Positions 50,122 through 63,850 of a stretch of DNA of 64,000 nucleotides are shown piece by piece. A model generated the notes under the pieces. It was not told where the DNA came from and did no database searches. It saw nothing but the letters and a program-made list of their open reading frames with translations. The number at the start of each line of letters is the position of its first letter. Position 1 is the stretch's first letter. The position numbers and the translations under genes are program-made. Source of the DNA: Burhinus oedicnemus (Eukaryota > Chordata > Aves > Charadriiformes > Burhinidae); the NCBI GenBank assembly GCA_008921705.1, contig VFFE01007255.1, positions 1,667,983-1,731,982 on the forward strand. The letters run 5' to 3'.

Positions 50122-52432
50122 AATCTAAGTATAGAAATTTCTGATCACCTATATTTGGAGTGAGATTTCACATAACAGGCTATTCACTTTAATTCGTGGA
50201 GAACAACCATCAAGCCAAACATACCACTACAAGCAGAAATTGTAGGGGTTTTATAACACATTTGTTAGATATTTTCTGAAGGATCTGGGTCAGTAAATAT
50301 TAGCAATTAATATGGAGATGGGTGTGAAATGCAAGTGGGAAATCAAAATATTATTCAAATCAGAAAAGTGCAAGTCAGTACTTGTTTTATTTCATAGTAT
50401 TCCTGGTGGATTGCTGAAGTTCATTGTATTTTCACTTTACACAATGAAAAGCTCAATATTGAAGTCAGTTCTATACTTTTTTTTTATCCCCAGAATCCCA
50501 AAGTCTTGCTGTTAGAAACTTGGGGAACTTTTTTTTTTCTTCTGTTCTCTTTTTGTCATTAGCGTGGGTGAGGACTTTCTGTCCACAGAATTGGAAGGTG
50601 TCATCCTCCGCTGATTGCTCGGCTTCCATAACCATTACACTGTCACCTAGTAATCTTTCACATGGCTATCGTGTGAAAAAGGATGCCACATACAGAAAGA
50701 TCAGGCTCCTTTGCAAGGAGTAAGGAAACTGAGCAAAAATGGTACTTGTGCAGAAGTGCTTGTAAAAGAAACCCTTAATTTTGTAGCTAGAAGTTAGTTC
50801 ACATAATATGTATTAATGGGAACTGTCACCTCGGTGTATTTTCTTCCATTACTCCATGTGCTTTCATAATGGAAGACTTTTTTGCAGTATCAGCATCAGC
50901 TACTTCTTCTCTAGGGTGACAATTTCGTTCCCTGCATGCTAATAAACTTGGCAAGCTAAGTCTAATAACTGAATTCAGCCAGAAATGTGCAAAAGTAACA
51001 AGAAAGGTCAGGTCCTAATTAGGTGTGTTTGAATAAGGACAGAACATGCAGCATACACTACCCGTACAGAGGCTGACGGGAGCTCAGTGTACACACAGTG
51101 TAAGCCTGAGGGGTATGGATAGCTTCCCCTGTGCCATCCCTGGAAATCCCTTCCTTCCAACCTGTCCCCCTGCAGGTATTACCTCGTGCTATGTCTGTGT
51201 ACAAATACCTATTTAAAGAGCAATTTACCGGAACTTGGAAAACACAGACATTGGGCTTTACATCTGATAAAGCAAGCTCTGCATTCAGTTAAACTCTTGC
51301 TTGGGGCATGTCTGATTTTCAGTGATTAATAACTATTGCAATGATTTCTAACGTTCAGCATTTGCCAGCAGACGAGGGAGCAAACACTCCTCACTGCACC
51401 ATGCATAAGGAAAGTGATGTCTTGTAACTCTCAGCATCCCTCTCCCTTATGCCTTGAATTATACCATACTCAAAAGGCACAAATGCTTTCAGCAATGGTG
51501 CAGATAGCAGCTAATGCAAAACATTAGCAACGATGTAATTTTATCTTGCCATACTGTGTGAAGACTCGCAGAACTTGATTTCCAAAGGGGCTGAGATGAT
51601 AATCAACTCACATCCATTTATACTGCCCAGTTATGAACATTTCTATTGTGCCTTATTGAGATAGAGGATAATTTAGCAGACTCCAGATCACTGGTTCAGA
51701 GGTCTGTTATTTAGTACTAGTACTTAAAAATACATTTGTGTTGAACATTTCTGTTGGATCTGAGAAGTCTGAGAGTGCGGTCCTGCCGGCAAGGGCCTTG
51801 CAGGATTTAAATTGATTTTTCAGATATATATGCCTTCTCATCTAATTTATATTTTCTGCCTGGTTTGCTTAAGGGCTTTAATTCAGTTACTGTGCAGGGT
51901 GCTCCAGAAGTGTACTGTTTGAGGCTATACAACTGCATCATGTTGAAGAGATGATATTGTCTCCAGTTCCCCACTCTGCTGGGCGCTGTTTTACACTGCT
52001 AGCACCACGAACTCTCTCTGCTTTGCTCATGGGCTGTTTAGTACATTAAGCCCACCTGCTAGGTATTGCAGGAGAGCCAAGGAGTCACAGGGATTAATTG
52101 GATAAGCCATACGAAGTTAAAGCTTGCCTAGACAACTGCCAACTCCTGCCCTCAGACATACTTCCCCCCTCCTGTCCTGTTTTTCCCTGAAGTCCTAAGA
52201 ATCCTGATTGTAAATGGTGATCATTACCTCAGCTGTTTGCTTCCAGGGACATTTGTTAACTCTGGCTTTCTAATCTAGTTGAAAGAGCCAAGCTAATCTC
52301 CCAGTCTTGTACAGAGCGATTCCCACACACAGGCAGGACTACTCAATTTTTGGAGCTTCAGGTACTAGACATTGGACAGCATTTTCTTTTCAAGTTCAAC
52401 TTTTAGGCTAGATACATACTGACAGCTCGAGA
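50122..52432. other. Non-coding stretch, no gene seen
   Basis: No gene or recognised repeat. From about 51,330 to 51,560 the sequence is free of low-complexity runs and might be conserved, without clear motifs to argue from. Confidence 0.5.
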
Positions 52433-52468
52433 AAAAAAAAAAACAACAAAAAAACCCAAAAAAACAAG
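52433..52468. repeat. A-rich tract with CAAC and CCC
   Basis: Poly(A), caacaaaaaaaccc, poly(A), caagg. Same layout as 21.34 and 37.56 kb. Confidence 0.8.
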
Positions 52469-52859
52469 GAACCACATTGTACCATGTCTGTCTACCTGCT
52501 GACCTAAATGTTTGCCATTAAAAAAACCCCCTCCACCGTACCATTTTTATGTGACTATTGTGGTATAATGGCACAGGAGCTCCTGTAGGTAAATGTCAGC
52601 ATTTCCATTAGCAACCCAGAGAAGCACTGATGTGAAATTAGCTGACTTCTGGTCATGGAGCCAGCTGGTATCCCTCACTCTCCAGCATCAGCAGTCTCAG
52701 CAGATGCACATTTGAGTCAATGGATTTAATGATTTACCTTTAACCTCCCAGCCAGAGCACGGCTCCGAGCCCAGGCAGCCTGCAGCAAGCAGGCACTGCC
52801 ATGGTCTGTCCAGCTTGGTAGAAGGCCTTCAGGATGCAGAAATAGCACACCAAGCTGTT
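52469..52859. other. Non-coding stretch, no gene seen
   Basis: Unique-looking sequence without recognisable features. Confidence 0.5.
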
Positions 52860-53200
52860 TGACAAGTCCTGACTTTGCACTTCAAATATTATCAATATTT
52901 GGCAGCAAACTTCATTTAATTAACAATCTCTTACTTTAAAAGCAGATATATTCTTTTAATGAAACAACAGTCCGGCTGCTTTGAAGAATTCAGAGCAAGA
53001 TGAAGCTGGCACCTAATGATAATTCTAAGAAGCCTCATTGCACCTTCTTGGCAAAGCTGTTCAAAAGCTCTGTTTCATTCCTCTCTCTGATCAGTGGATT
53101 GTATGCAGCTTTCAAGCTATAATACACATTTTGCTTTTTGATGATGCAATGAAAAAGTTGATGTAAATAAGTAAAAGGCGATGTCTTTAGAAACCATAAT
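52860..53200. promoter_or_regulatory. Candidate conserved non-coding element
   Basis: AT-rich but not low-complexity, with closely packed motifs: aatattatcaatattt and atttaattaac near 52,885-52,925, and tgatgatgcaatg and tgatgtaaataa near 53,140-53,170. The composition recalls vertebrate developmental enhancers. This is an inference from motif density only. Confidence 0.2.
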
Positions 53201-53533
53201 TTTAGAGAAGGGGGAACTCTAAGATCACTTTGTAGGAAGCTGGAAAGTCTTTAAAGTATATCGGCACAATTTCATAATGGAATCTAAGATATATAAAGTG
53301 TCAGAGATTAAGGTTTCAAAGTTTAAAAATAATTATGCAATTAGATTTGTAAAAATGTTTGTAAGAGATTATGCAGCAATGTTCCTATGTTTTTTACTCT
53401 CATTTAATGTGTCATTGAGACATACAAAAATCTTCCGTAGTCTATCCATCAGCACTGTTATCTCCAGCATGGCAGGAGCCTTGAAAGAGATAGCAAGATA
53501 GCTCTGAGGTACTGGAAATTCTCAAAAACACAC
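53201..53533. other. Non-coding stretch, no gene seen
   Basis: A 74-codon frame at 53,277-53,501 has no recognisable product. Confidence 0.5.
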
Positions 53534-53620
53534 AAAAAAAAAAAAAAAAAAAAAATCCCACCAAACCACAAATGTCAAACAATAACTATCCTCAGAGAAA
53601 TAAAAAAAAGAAAAAAAAAA
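53534..53620. repeat. 22-base poly(A) plus a second A run
   Basis: An uninterrupted run of 22 A at 53,534-53,555 followed by tcccaccaaaccac, and another A-rich run at about 53,602-53,620. No retrocopy or target-site duplication is recognisable around it. Confidence 0.85.
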
Positions 53621-56600
53621 TCTGGGTTTAAGAAATCCAGCTCATGAAACGCTGGTAAGCAGGGACATACTGTCTGCTCTTTAACATTCAGCTTTCAATA
53701 TGGATGAAAATTCATTAGTCTAATCTTTGTAGAAAAATAAATTACCACAGGTTTCTGTCATAATCAATGTGGCAGATGGCTTGGTTTTCTGAGATAGATG
53801 ACAGCATTAGAAACATTTTAAGAGAGTCATATATTCACACACAAAGCTCTAGCACTCTTTATCTAAAAAGTTTACATTTCCTTTACAAGCTGCTAATAAC
53901 TTCTTCATAAAATTAAATAAATTATTAGCAACTGATCTCTAAAGGTAAATTACCTAAAGCAACTGTAATTCCATTTAGACCCACATTAAAACTTCCATCT
54001 TGGTATTGATTTCTCTTAGGCTCCACATACAGAGTTTATGTTTAAAAAAATAAGAAAGAAATGATTGATAGTGAATTGACACTACATTGAAGTGGCTTAA
54101 ATTCTCATCACCGCCCACAAAATTTTGCCTATATCTCAAACAGTTACAGTTATTCCAAGAGAGTCGTAAGAGGTGTTTTCTTACCCACCCTTTGGAATAA
54201 ACAAGTTTGGAATCAAGCTAAGTTAAACCTCAGTAGAACACCTCAGAGTCCAGCTCTGTAGTCCACTTCCCAGCCTGTTAGGGCAAATACAAACCATTAG
54301 ACTCCAAAACACTGTTCCTCAAGACTATCCTCAAGATATTTGGTGCGTACAAAGCTGACGCAGTTTTGAACTGCAGTTTTTTTAATCTGAATCCTACCAC
54401 TAGAAGAGGATACAGACCCAGAAATCTGTGGTCAGGTGGCAAATCCCCATTCACAAAAATGCTCCTTTAAGTCATCTGCTCCCACCAGAGCCAGGGCACC
54501 GGCTGTAGCTGCCTCACCTCTTCAGCTACCGGATGTTGCAGGAACACATAATGTAAAACACCCTCTATTCATCTCAGGAGCTCAGAGGTACAGCTCTGCC
54601 GTGCAAAGGATTAGGATGGAAAGGACTGGGGGGATAGGGGGAAAAAAAAAAGAGAGTTAACCAGCATCCTGTCAGTTCAACGAGGGTTTGAAATAAACTG
54701 CTGTTCGCCTCCTCAAGTAACAGATTCTCAGAGTTATAGCAGTATGAGGATTTGCATAGACACAATTATGAGAAGAGAGTTTAATTTTCAGCTTTTACTA
54801 GAAAATTTGCTAATTCGCCATACTTTCTTCTCATGGGTATTTGCTTTATAGTTCAATAATGTCAGGGCACAGGTCAGTCACTAGTGCTCTGCAGAACATT
54901 TACCATGAGACTACTAATTAAATTAAACAATTTACGTAATCTCACTTTCCAGTTCTCAACCTGAGCACAAAGTCAAAGCAAAGAGAAAGAAATTAACTTC
55001 AAAACAAATGCCTCATAATTAAAGTTTAATTTTCATAAACATGAAGAAAGTTAACAACATTCACTATGCCAAATTAAGAAGTCAGCCTATTCCCTTCGTG
55101 CACATATGCACATCAACCATTAAATTTTAATGTTAATGCAGCGCTAGCAGTTCTCATATGCAAGGACTCTAATCCTCGCTCCAAGAATCATCTGCTCCAA
55201 CATGATCCCCTCTACCACCATTCAGTAAAGTTTGTGAACCCTGTACACTTGAGGAAAGCAGGGAAGAAGAAAAACAATGTAACATGGTTCAGTTAAGTTG
55301 AGCAGAGATAAAACACACTATTATTTTCAAGCATTAATTCAAATTAAGAGCCATTCTGCATCAACAACACTGATTTGCATTTCTTGCTTTCTGCAAACAG
55401 TTTTGTAACTACAGATACTAAGTTACTTATGGAAAAGTTACTGAATGACAGCAACATGAAAACATCTCTCCAGACGGCAAGACTACAACATAAAATTCAT
55501 CAGGGTCCCCCAGACTTGGACTACAAGTACTGCCTGTGTAAACATGTGCTGCCAGAGCAGGATGTTCTTGCAATCAAAACACAACCCTCAAAGAGCTGTA
55601 CAACTCCTCTCTACAGGCAGAAGTCTGGAGTATCACCTGCTTAATCAACCAGGTCATGATAGGATGAAACCAGAGTAAATCCACCAAATGCATTTTTCTA
55701 GAAGGGCAGTTCTACTAATATGCTCACCCACTGTAACTTTCCAAATCAATACAAGCAGCCAGACATAAAGCTTTTTGTTGCAGATAGAGACTTGCCTTCC
55801 AGGTCAGAGCCAAGGACGTGGCACAGAAGTGAAATACCAAACAGCAGAGTAGAAGCAGAGCTGTGCAGAAACATTTTTCTTGTTGGATATGGACAAGTTT
55901 TATATACTTCAACACAGGCAGACAAGCCAGTTTGCCTAAGAAAAGCTGGATTTGATTAAGCCACAACTGTTCTTGCCTTCAGTTTCCAAATCTGTGAAGA
56001 CAGACCAATAGCAACCCTAACCCCTTCACAGACCAGCAGTGCAACAGGGGTTCCCCAAAGTTTTGAAATCCTCAGGGAGTTCCTATATTGATACAGAATT
56101 GGGGCAATAAAATCTAAAGATAGTTTAAAAATTTCAACAGTTTTTCTTTTGAATGGAATTAGGAGACAAACTGAGATCTGCCTTATTTTTCTATATGGTA
56201 TGAGCCTCAAAATTGCGGACAACTGCTGACTGCATGAACATCAGGCTGCTATGGATCAGTGAGGATCAGACCAAAATGACAGCATTTTTAGTGTTTTGGT
56301 TATTATTTTTTGTTACAAAAGATTAGGAAAATGGCCCCCCTCCCCTAAAGAAAAAATAATTTCAAGCCAAACCCCATAACGAGACCACTAGAAAAACTTG
56401 GAACATAGGTTAAAATACTTCCAGCATCAAACAGTTTGAGGATTTTATGCAAGAATAATAAAACAAGTAATTCCACAAAACCAGACATAAACTTTCCTTA
56501 TTTCAATGAGTCAAAGCTTTGCTTTTTCTTTCCAGTTCAATCCAGTCACACCATTTGAAAATGTAAATCTGTGTCCCACTCTTTGGGGATGCACAGTTAT

Positions 56601-59399
56601 GTATTAGGAAATTATGCTGTAATGGTCTCTGCTGTGTGCTTCTGGTGCAGCAGTCAGCCTTTTTGTTGCATTTCATTTTTAGCATAACTACAGCCCCTGA
56701 TAGAATTCTGCATCAGTCCCTGTTAAAAAATAGTGGTAATAAATTTTTTCCCCAAAACGCAGGTAGGAACTCAGAGTCAGCTGTTTTAAAATTTATGAAA
56801 AGTAGCAGTAATTTAAACGTGAGATGGGAGCAATTTTATTCCCATTTCAACTAATACTAATGTTCAGATTTTAGTTATTAAAATTAATTTGCTTCAATTA
56901 TATTAAAATCAGTGAAATTGCGTGCCACTGTATTGATGGATAATAGCAATAAGCGCTAACTATGATGTACTCACCATAAGCAGGAAGCATAAACGCAGAC
57001 ACAAACACAAGAATAGAAAAAGGAAAAGAAAACTCATCCCTTTCATAGAAGCAAGCAGAAAGCTACACAGAAAAAATTGTAATCCAAAAAGTAATCTTCT
57101 GGCCTTATTTTGGGTGAATCATGTCCTTTGATACTGATCTCCTCCTATTCATGGACTTACCGAAGCCTGGCCAGATCTCAAACTTCTACAAAGTTCTCTC
57201 ATGTCCACCTTAAGACAGAGAGCTCATTGAATTCTACTGCGCGCTTCCTTTACATAAGGTAAAGTCAAAGAGTCCGCTTTTCCCCTTCACTGTCACTGCA
57301 AAAAAGCAGAGCCTTAACTTCCTAGCAAAATGTATGGGTAGGGCTGCAGAGCAACGCTTGGAAAAAATGTCTTCATCATCTTGGTAATCTTTAAAGGAGC
57401 CCTGATTGATCTTATTTACAAAAGGCTCGCATGGATCTAGTTTTACTTAAGATTGGAAAGCATGTAATAGGAGACCATAAAGCTAATGGAGGTAAAATTC
57501 TTCAATACTGTGATCAATTACAACTGCCTTACATTTATCACAAGTGACTGTTTTTCTTTGAGCTGATTCTAAGCCCTTTATCTTCTAGATTTCCCTTCTT
57601 CCTTTCTTTTTTAATAGATTTATTGAATAATTAGAAAGCCTTCAATAGAACACAGAAAAGAAATGAGCTGGTAAAGTATTTGTGCGTTCAGGCAAATCCA
57701 GCTGAAAACTGAAACCCCTCCTCATGGATGCAAAGATCCATCTCAGTTCTGGCATGAAACAAAACTGAATATATAGGAAAGACCTGCCACAGACCTAGCC
57801 CTGAGAAGACACTTTATTCAGTGACAGCTACAATACAACATCAGGCACCGCCTGTTTGAGGATGATGATATTATGGGCCAAGTAGTCACATCATCCGTAG
57901 CGTTCCACCTTGCTATCTTTTGAGCAGCAGCAGCCGCCATAGAGATCCACATCACTGTGAGGTAGGAGCAGACCCCTACAGACTTCACTGGGAAAATGAT
58001 CACAAACCTTATTAAAATATTTGCAATTCAGCTGTTGAATAGGTTTTACATGACTCAGAAGATCTCAGCCCTGTAGTCTCAAGGTGCTACACCAAAGGCA
58101 CAATCACAGTTATATGCATTCTCACAGTCCATCATCCATCCAGACCGAGCAGCAATTTCTCAGCCTTCCAGCGCCCCAGTAGAAGTCACAGCAGTTCACT
58201 GAGCACAGCGCAGCTCTTCATCATTGATTCTGAATAATGCAAAGAATAAAACCCAGGATCGTTAGATCCAAATGCAAGAATGCTTACTATCTACAGCTGA
58301 ACAGACTCTTGAGTTGTAGAGACACAGAACCAAATTGTGACAGTTCAGTTTACCCAATTACTTACGTAGCCTTGAAAGAATGCACAGCACTTAAAATACA
58401 CAGGGTATGACACACGTTGGAAAGTTTTTACTGGAAGACAACACAACAGCAATAAACTTACTTATTGCCTGAACAGTTGAGAACTTGCTCTTGTGTATTT
58501 TCATACACTTGCCAGACAGGACAGCCTTTAGACAAGGTAGTAGTCCAGAAATTAGAGTTTCAGAGCTTGGCATTCATTAACTGAATTGTGGTATTTTAGT
58601 TTAAAACAGTGTTTAAATATGCAGGTTGTTCCTAAGCAACATCAGTCCCTTAGTCCCTAAAGCTGAGAAAAGATCTGCTAGATTGTAAGCGTCCCCTTTG
58701 AAATGATCATTTATTGCACAAGGGTCTTCAGTCATGATAAATTATTCCAGTCCTTAAATTCGCATTTACCTCTACTTTTTGTTGCCCTTTATTTCTTCAT
58801 GGTAGCCTTAGAAGAATTCTCTTTAGGGCTCCAATATTGTATTGTAAACTAATGTAGACCTTTGCAAGCATTTTCATTTACTTGTAGTGTGAGTTATGGA
58901 CCCCTTCAATGATATTGAATGGCCAAATGATATGGGGTCAAACGGAGTTTGCCAAAAGCTAATGCATATCATATGCTAGACTGCATATGAAACTTAACTG
59001 CTATTGTTCTTCCACCATACTACTTTTTAAATTTTATTTTAATCTTCTACCTTTGGAGAGGACAAGACAGTCAATAATACTGTGGGGGATTCATCACACA
59101 ATAGGCAGGCCTTTTTCGAGCAAGGAGCTTGCTAATGAAAGTATTGCAGAATGATCTGTACATTTTAATGGACCTTGAACAAAGATTTGAGCTTTCCTTT
59201 TTTATTTTTTTTAAACACCACATGAATTTTTATTAGTATATTACTCCAGACTTGTTTTGAATACTTGGGGGTCACCTTCTTTGTTGGAGTCCGCATAATG
59301 GCAGAGAGGGCAAAGTGGAGTGGAATGAATAAATAAGGAAAGAAGGAAAGATTACATTGCAGCTTTCAAGGACAGGAACTACAAATAAAGTTTTGGCGT
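53621..59399. other. Non-coding AT-rich stretch, no gene seen
   Basis: No gene or recognised mobile element across this stretch. Short unrelated frames occur on both strands. Confidence 0.55.
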
Positions 59400-59553
59400 T
59401 GTTTGTTTTGGTCTTTTTTCCCCTGCTCCCAGTTTTTAGGGTTTGGGGTTTTGTGGGGTTTGTTTGTTTGGTTGGTTGGTTGATTTTGTTTTTTTTGTTT
59501 GGTTGGTTGGTTTTGGTTTGTTTGTTTGTTTGTTTTTTGTTTTCCTTGTTTTA
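59400..59553. repeat. T/G-rich simple repeat (TTTG, GGTT units)
   Basis: About 150 bases, mostly T and G on the plus strand, with two (GGTT)n blocks. Positions 59,489-59,513 equal 32,669-32,693. Frames through it encode F/W/L/V or K/Q/N/T-rich strings that are repeat products. Confidence 0.88.
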
Positions 59554-61664
59554 AAAAACTTGTCAACACCTCATGCACTATTCTGCATGGAAAACATGTC
59601 ATACTTTGGGACTGGCAATTCATTTTTTTTTTTTTTTATATATGATTACAGTTTGTTGCCAACCATAAGCAGCCTTGATAATTCAAGCTTTAAATTAAGT
59701 TTGCCTAAGGATACTAAATAAGAACTAATGACAACTTAATTACAGATGTCATTAAACATTTAACCTTACCACATTGAGTAAAGCCCATCCCACATTCTTC
59801 AGTTCAGATGGCAACAGTCAGCCAGGAGAAAAAAAAAAAACAAACCTCCTTCAGGGTAAATCCCAATACATCCCAAAAGAACTGTGCAAACAAAAGTCAA
59901 GCTGATGCAGTCTACAAGTAAGTGTGTAACCCTGCCTCTTTGCATCTGGAAGGATCACATAGAAACACAAATCGACCTAAAATGCCAAAGCACTGAGCAC
60001 CCTTGGCTACTGCCAATCCATGTGCAGATTAAGATCCAGAGCATCCTACAGAAGGAACTCCTGAGGTCACAGGAAGGAAAGGCTCAGAGCTAAGGGATGG
60101 TCTGCGCCCTGACTTAGAAAATTCCTTCAACAGGAAGAAATATTTAAAAAGGCAATTCACTTTCAAGGGCATGTTGCACTTTCAGAGCCTGATGGGATCT
60201 CAGGATCAGGGAAGAGGAAGGAGGAAGCGCACAAGGAAGTAGTTCATCTTTTTAAATAATAATCCAGATCGCTAACACCCTGGCTGTCTCCATGACAACT
60301 GAGCTGGATTGCTTCTGAATGTGACTGTGGATTGCCAGTTTTTAACTCTCATGAATAAAAGGGCATTGGAGAAACCCACTTACATGGTTTTAAAACTGGT
60401 TTTCAGCAAGGAAATAATTTAATGTACATGTACTTTTATAAAATAATACAAAAATTATTTTTTATTTATTTTTTTAACCAACACATGCAGAAGACCTACT
60501 CCCAAAATGCTGAAATAAAATATTTTTCTGCAGAATAACCAGCACAGGAATGTGAAAATCCCAGTAAATATGGGCTTAGTTGTAACTTTTCCTAGAGTTT
60601 TTAAAAAGTCATTTTGCAGCCACCTAAAAAGCAGCAGTTCCCCAAGAATTAAATTCAATTATATAAACCCGACTATTAGGCACAAACAATACATGAGGTA
60701 TCAACTCATGTTGGTCAAAGAGCAGCATATTTGCTATACAGCCACAACCAAATCCAAGCACCCTATATAAGTTTGTACCAGCAGTTAGTACAGTGTCCTT
60801 GTGTTCTACTAACAACAGGAGTCCATGAAATTTTAGCCCCTGTTAATGCAAGCATCCACCTGGATGCATCCAATTAAGGAATCAAAGTCACCTGGTCCCC
60901 AACACAGAGTTGTTTTGTTCAACCCTCAAAGTCTTGGTGAGGAGAGGAAGAAAAAACAGCAAGGGACCCCCTCACCCCTGCAGAATACTAGGAAGAAAAG
61001 ACAGTTTTGGCTAGGCATCACCATGCCTTTACAGACTAAATTAAATTCAGTACTTCTCTAAGCATACCTAGCAATCCTGGAAGCGAAGGCAACACAAGGA
61101 AAGTAAAATGAATACAGGAAGGACAAGGAGAAAGTGCTTGCCTGACACGCAGGATCAGATGGGCATGTCAGGCAGGCAGACATCATGAGATGCAGAAGTA
61201 AAGTCTAGGCATGCTCTACTTTCTGGCAGTAGAAAAAGTACTTTTTCCTCAATTAAGACAAAGTACAGCCAGGCACTGTTCCTTGGGATTGCCCAGTAAC
61301 CACCAAGCTGAACTCTGTAGCATATGGATCACTCAGTACTATACTGAGCAAAGATCCAGAACATCACACCTGCCCATAGCACAGGAAGGGAAAGGTAGCC
61401 CAAGTGAAATATCCCTTATTATGAAATACTCCTTAATAAAAAGAATCCCCATATATTATTAAAAATAGTGATACTAGATCACGTCACCAATAAAAACCAC
61501 ATTTCCCTGTTTGTATGTGGCAGTAATTGGTGGCAGTCTTTTTTTTAAAAAAAATAAATAAAAAATCTTTTGATTCAATCTCCAGGACCTTTTTTCAAGT
61601 CAACACACATTTTAGATCTATGAATTTTATTTTAAAATAAATACAAGAATTTTAGTTTTTTTGT
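59554..61664. other. Non-coding stretch, no gene seen
   Basis: No gene seen. Poly(T) near 59,624-59,638, poly(A) near 59,830-59,841, and an AT-rich run near 61,540-61,566. Confidence 0.55.
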
Positions 61665-61699
61665 ATTATTTCTAAACACCCGTTATTTTTCTAAACACC
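61665..61699 (+). repeat. Short tandem duplication, about 19-bp period
   Basis: attatttctaaacacc at 61,665-61,680 is followed by ttatttttctaaacacc at 61,683-61,699. Confidence 0.75.
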
Positions 61700-63479
61700 A
61701 TTTTTATTCCAGTAGAGCTCAAATGACTTCAATAGTATTGCTGTTAATTTACATTAGTATAAATTGAAGAATAATCAGGCCTGGAAGACTGATATGAAAA
61801 AAAATAGATGTGCAGCTGTGGTTTCTAAGATAATGCTGTCTGAATTCCAACAGACATTATGACAGTAGAGGGTAAATGTGTTCCCTCACCCCAGCTATGT
61901 TAATATGTTCCCTTGATTGTATTATACATATCAAAATGTAGACTACCATAAGAGAACAGATTCAAACGCACAGTCGTGAAAAGGTTCACAGACATTAAAC
62001 AGTATAAGTACATTTTTAATTGCTATATTTGTTGCAGGGGGTTACATCAGAAACCTATCACTCCTTTCAAGCTACAAGTGATGGAGCCAAAAAAAAAACC
62101 ATGAGAAAAAAACCCACCAAGACTATAACAATGTAAACTCTTGAATCTGAAGAGCAGATTTTACTATTTCTTTTTAAAAATACGCTCTCATAGATTTAAT
62201 AAGTGCAGGTCAAATGCTGAAAGTTTCTGAGCATATTTGATGACACATTACTCAGCCATTGGCAGACCTAGCTGAAGACGGCAGTAGTTTCTCCATGAGA
62301 GGAATACTTTAAGTAAGATTAGAGTTAGATTTGACAGAATTCCCACATGAAGGATCCATCATCTAAAACAAGATCTACTAACTTTGCCATCAAGTTTGTT
62401 GCTGCAGTCTGCTTCCTCTCATTCCAGGGACTGATCTAATGCATTTAAAATAACGGGTAGCAAGAAAAGTGAGACCACTAGAATAAAATTTATTACGGTA
62501 AGTAGAGCTCAGGCACATATATAGCAGAATCCAGCCACAAGTCAGAACAAGTATATCAGCAATGTGCCTGTCCTTGCTTTGCTCTGGCCATGTGTTAGCT
62601 ATTGGAAATCTGCTTTGCAATTGAGCATTTTCTTCTTTAGGAGAGAAAAGTAGTCTGCTGTTATCCCTCTAACAGTCAAAAAGAACTAGGATCAAGTTTC
62701 TGGTTTGCTAGATTTTCATTTTAGCGATTCATTGAGCATCTCTCTTCCTCGGTTTCATTGAAATAGAGCTGGGATTTTTCTGACCCATGACCATAATCAA
62801 GATTTATAGCTATCCATCTTAACTTGGTCTTGACATTGATGGGAATTGCCTGATTTCACTCCACTGATGTCAACGTTTCTGCAGCCATTTAAAAAAAAAA
62901 AAAAAAATCAGATAGGGCTCTGTCCTCAGGTATAGTGACAGACTCCTGGTTTGCTTCAGCAGTGTAAACTAGATTCAAATAAGAGTTCATTAGTTCACAT
63001 CATAATTTATGAATTCATCAATATAAAAGGCCATTATCAGAAAACCCATAGAACATGATGTGGGCTGTGTCATGTCAATGTTGTGGTGATTCTGTCATGA
63101 TTATTTTCTTAAGTGCATATTAGCATCAACCAAGTTTGCCTTGCAGTCAATCATTTGGGGCAAAGGGGGAGAATATACAAAAAAATGAAAACATGCTATA
63201 GGCATCTTGTCAACCTTAACGAACTGTGATTAGCAAAACTGCCTTTTCTTGCTTCAGAGGTGTCAAAATTTATGCTCTATCTAGACACACTACTTTTAAA
63301 ACACTGCCATCACCACATGGCAACCTCTCATTTTGTACCACTTACAAGCAAAACATCCTTTGCTGAGGGATGAGCAGCTGTAAGGGTTTGTGCTCCTCTT
63401 GCATCTCTTCGCAACTTCACAGAAAGTCTATTAAAAGATTTTAAAAGTCAGGCCCACTATTTTCTCAAATGAATGAGCC
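61700..63479. other. Non-coding stretch, no gene seen
   Basis: No gene or recognised repeat; one A run of about 17 bases near 62,890. Confidence 0.55.
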
Positions 63480-63850
63480 TGAAAAAATCCTTTATTAAAA
63501 ATAATTGAAGATGCCACATAGAATTATTTAAGACTTCATTTCGCTTCCAATTACAGTTTGATAGATTCGCTTTATATGATGTCTATGGACAACACTAAAA
63601 CCCTTCATTTTCATCAAATACCATGTTAATGTTGATGCAGCCTAATTGAAATCCACGGTGTCACAAATTATATAGTACTTACCCTAGGAGTAGAATTACC
63701 CTAAAACTAAAAGAGAAATGTCCATATAGAACTGCCAGAAAAGCTTACATTTCTTTTAGGCTGCAACACCACTGTCAGCTCCCAGTTGTTATAGATTCAT
63801 CTGTCATTTTTCTGGCAGTTTTGCATATTAATTTATGGTATTGATTGTGC
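63480..63850. promoter_or_regulatory. Candidate conserved non-coding element
   Basis: Contains a POU/octamer-like site, tttgcatattaat, at 63,820-63,832, homeodomain-type aattac/taattg sites near 63,550 and 63,645, and a tgacacatca-free, repeat-free background. Motif content suggests an enhancer but nothing more can be shown from one sequence. Confidence 0.18.
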
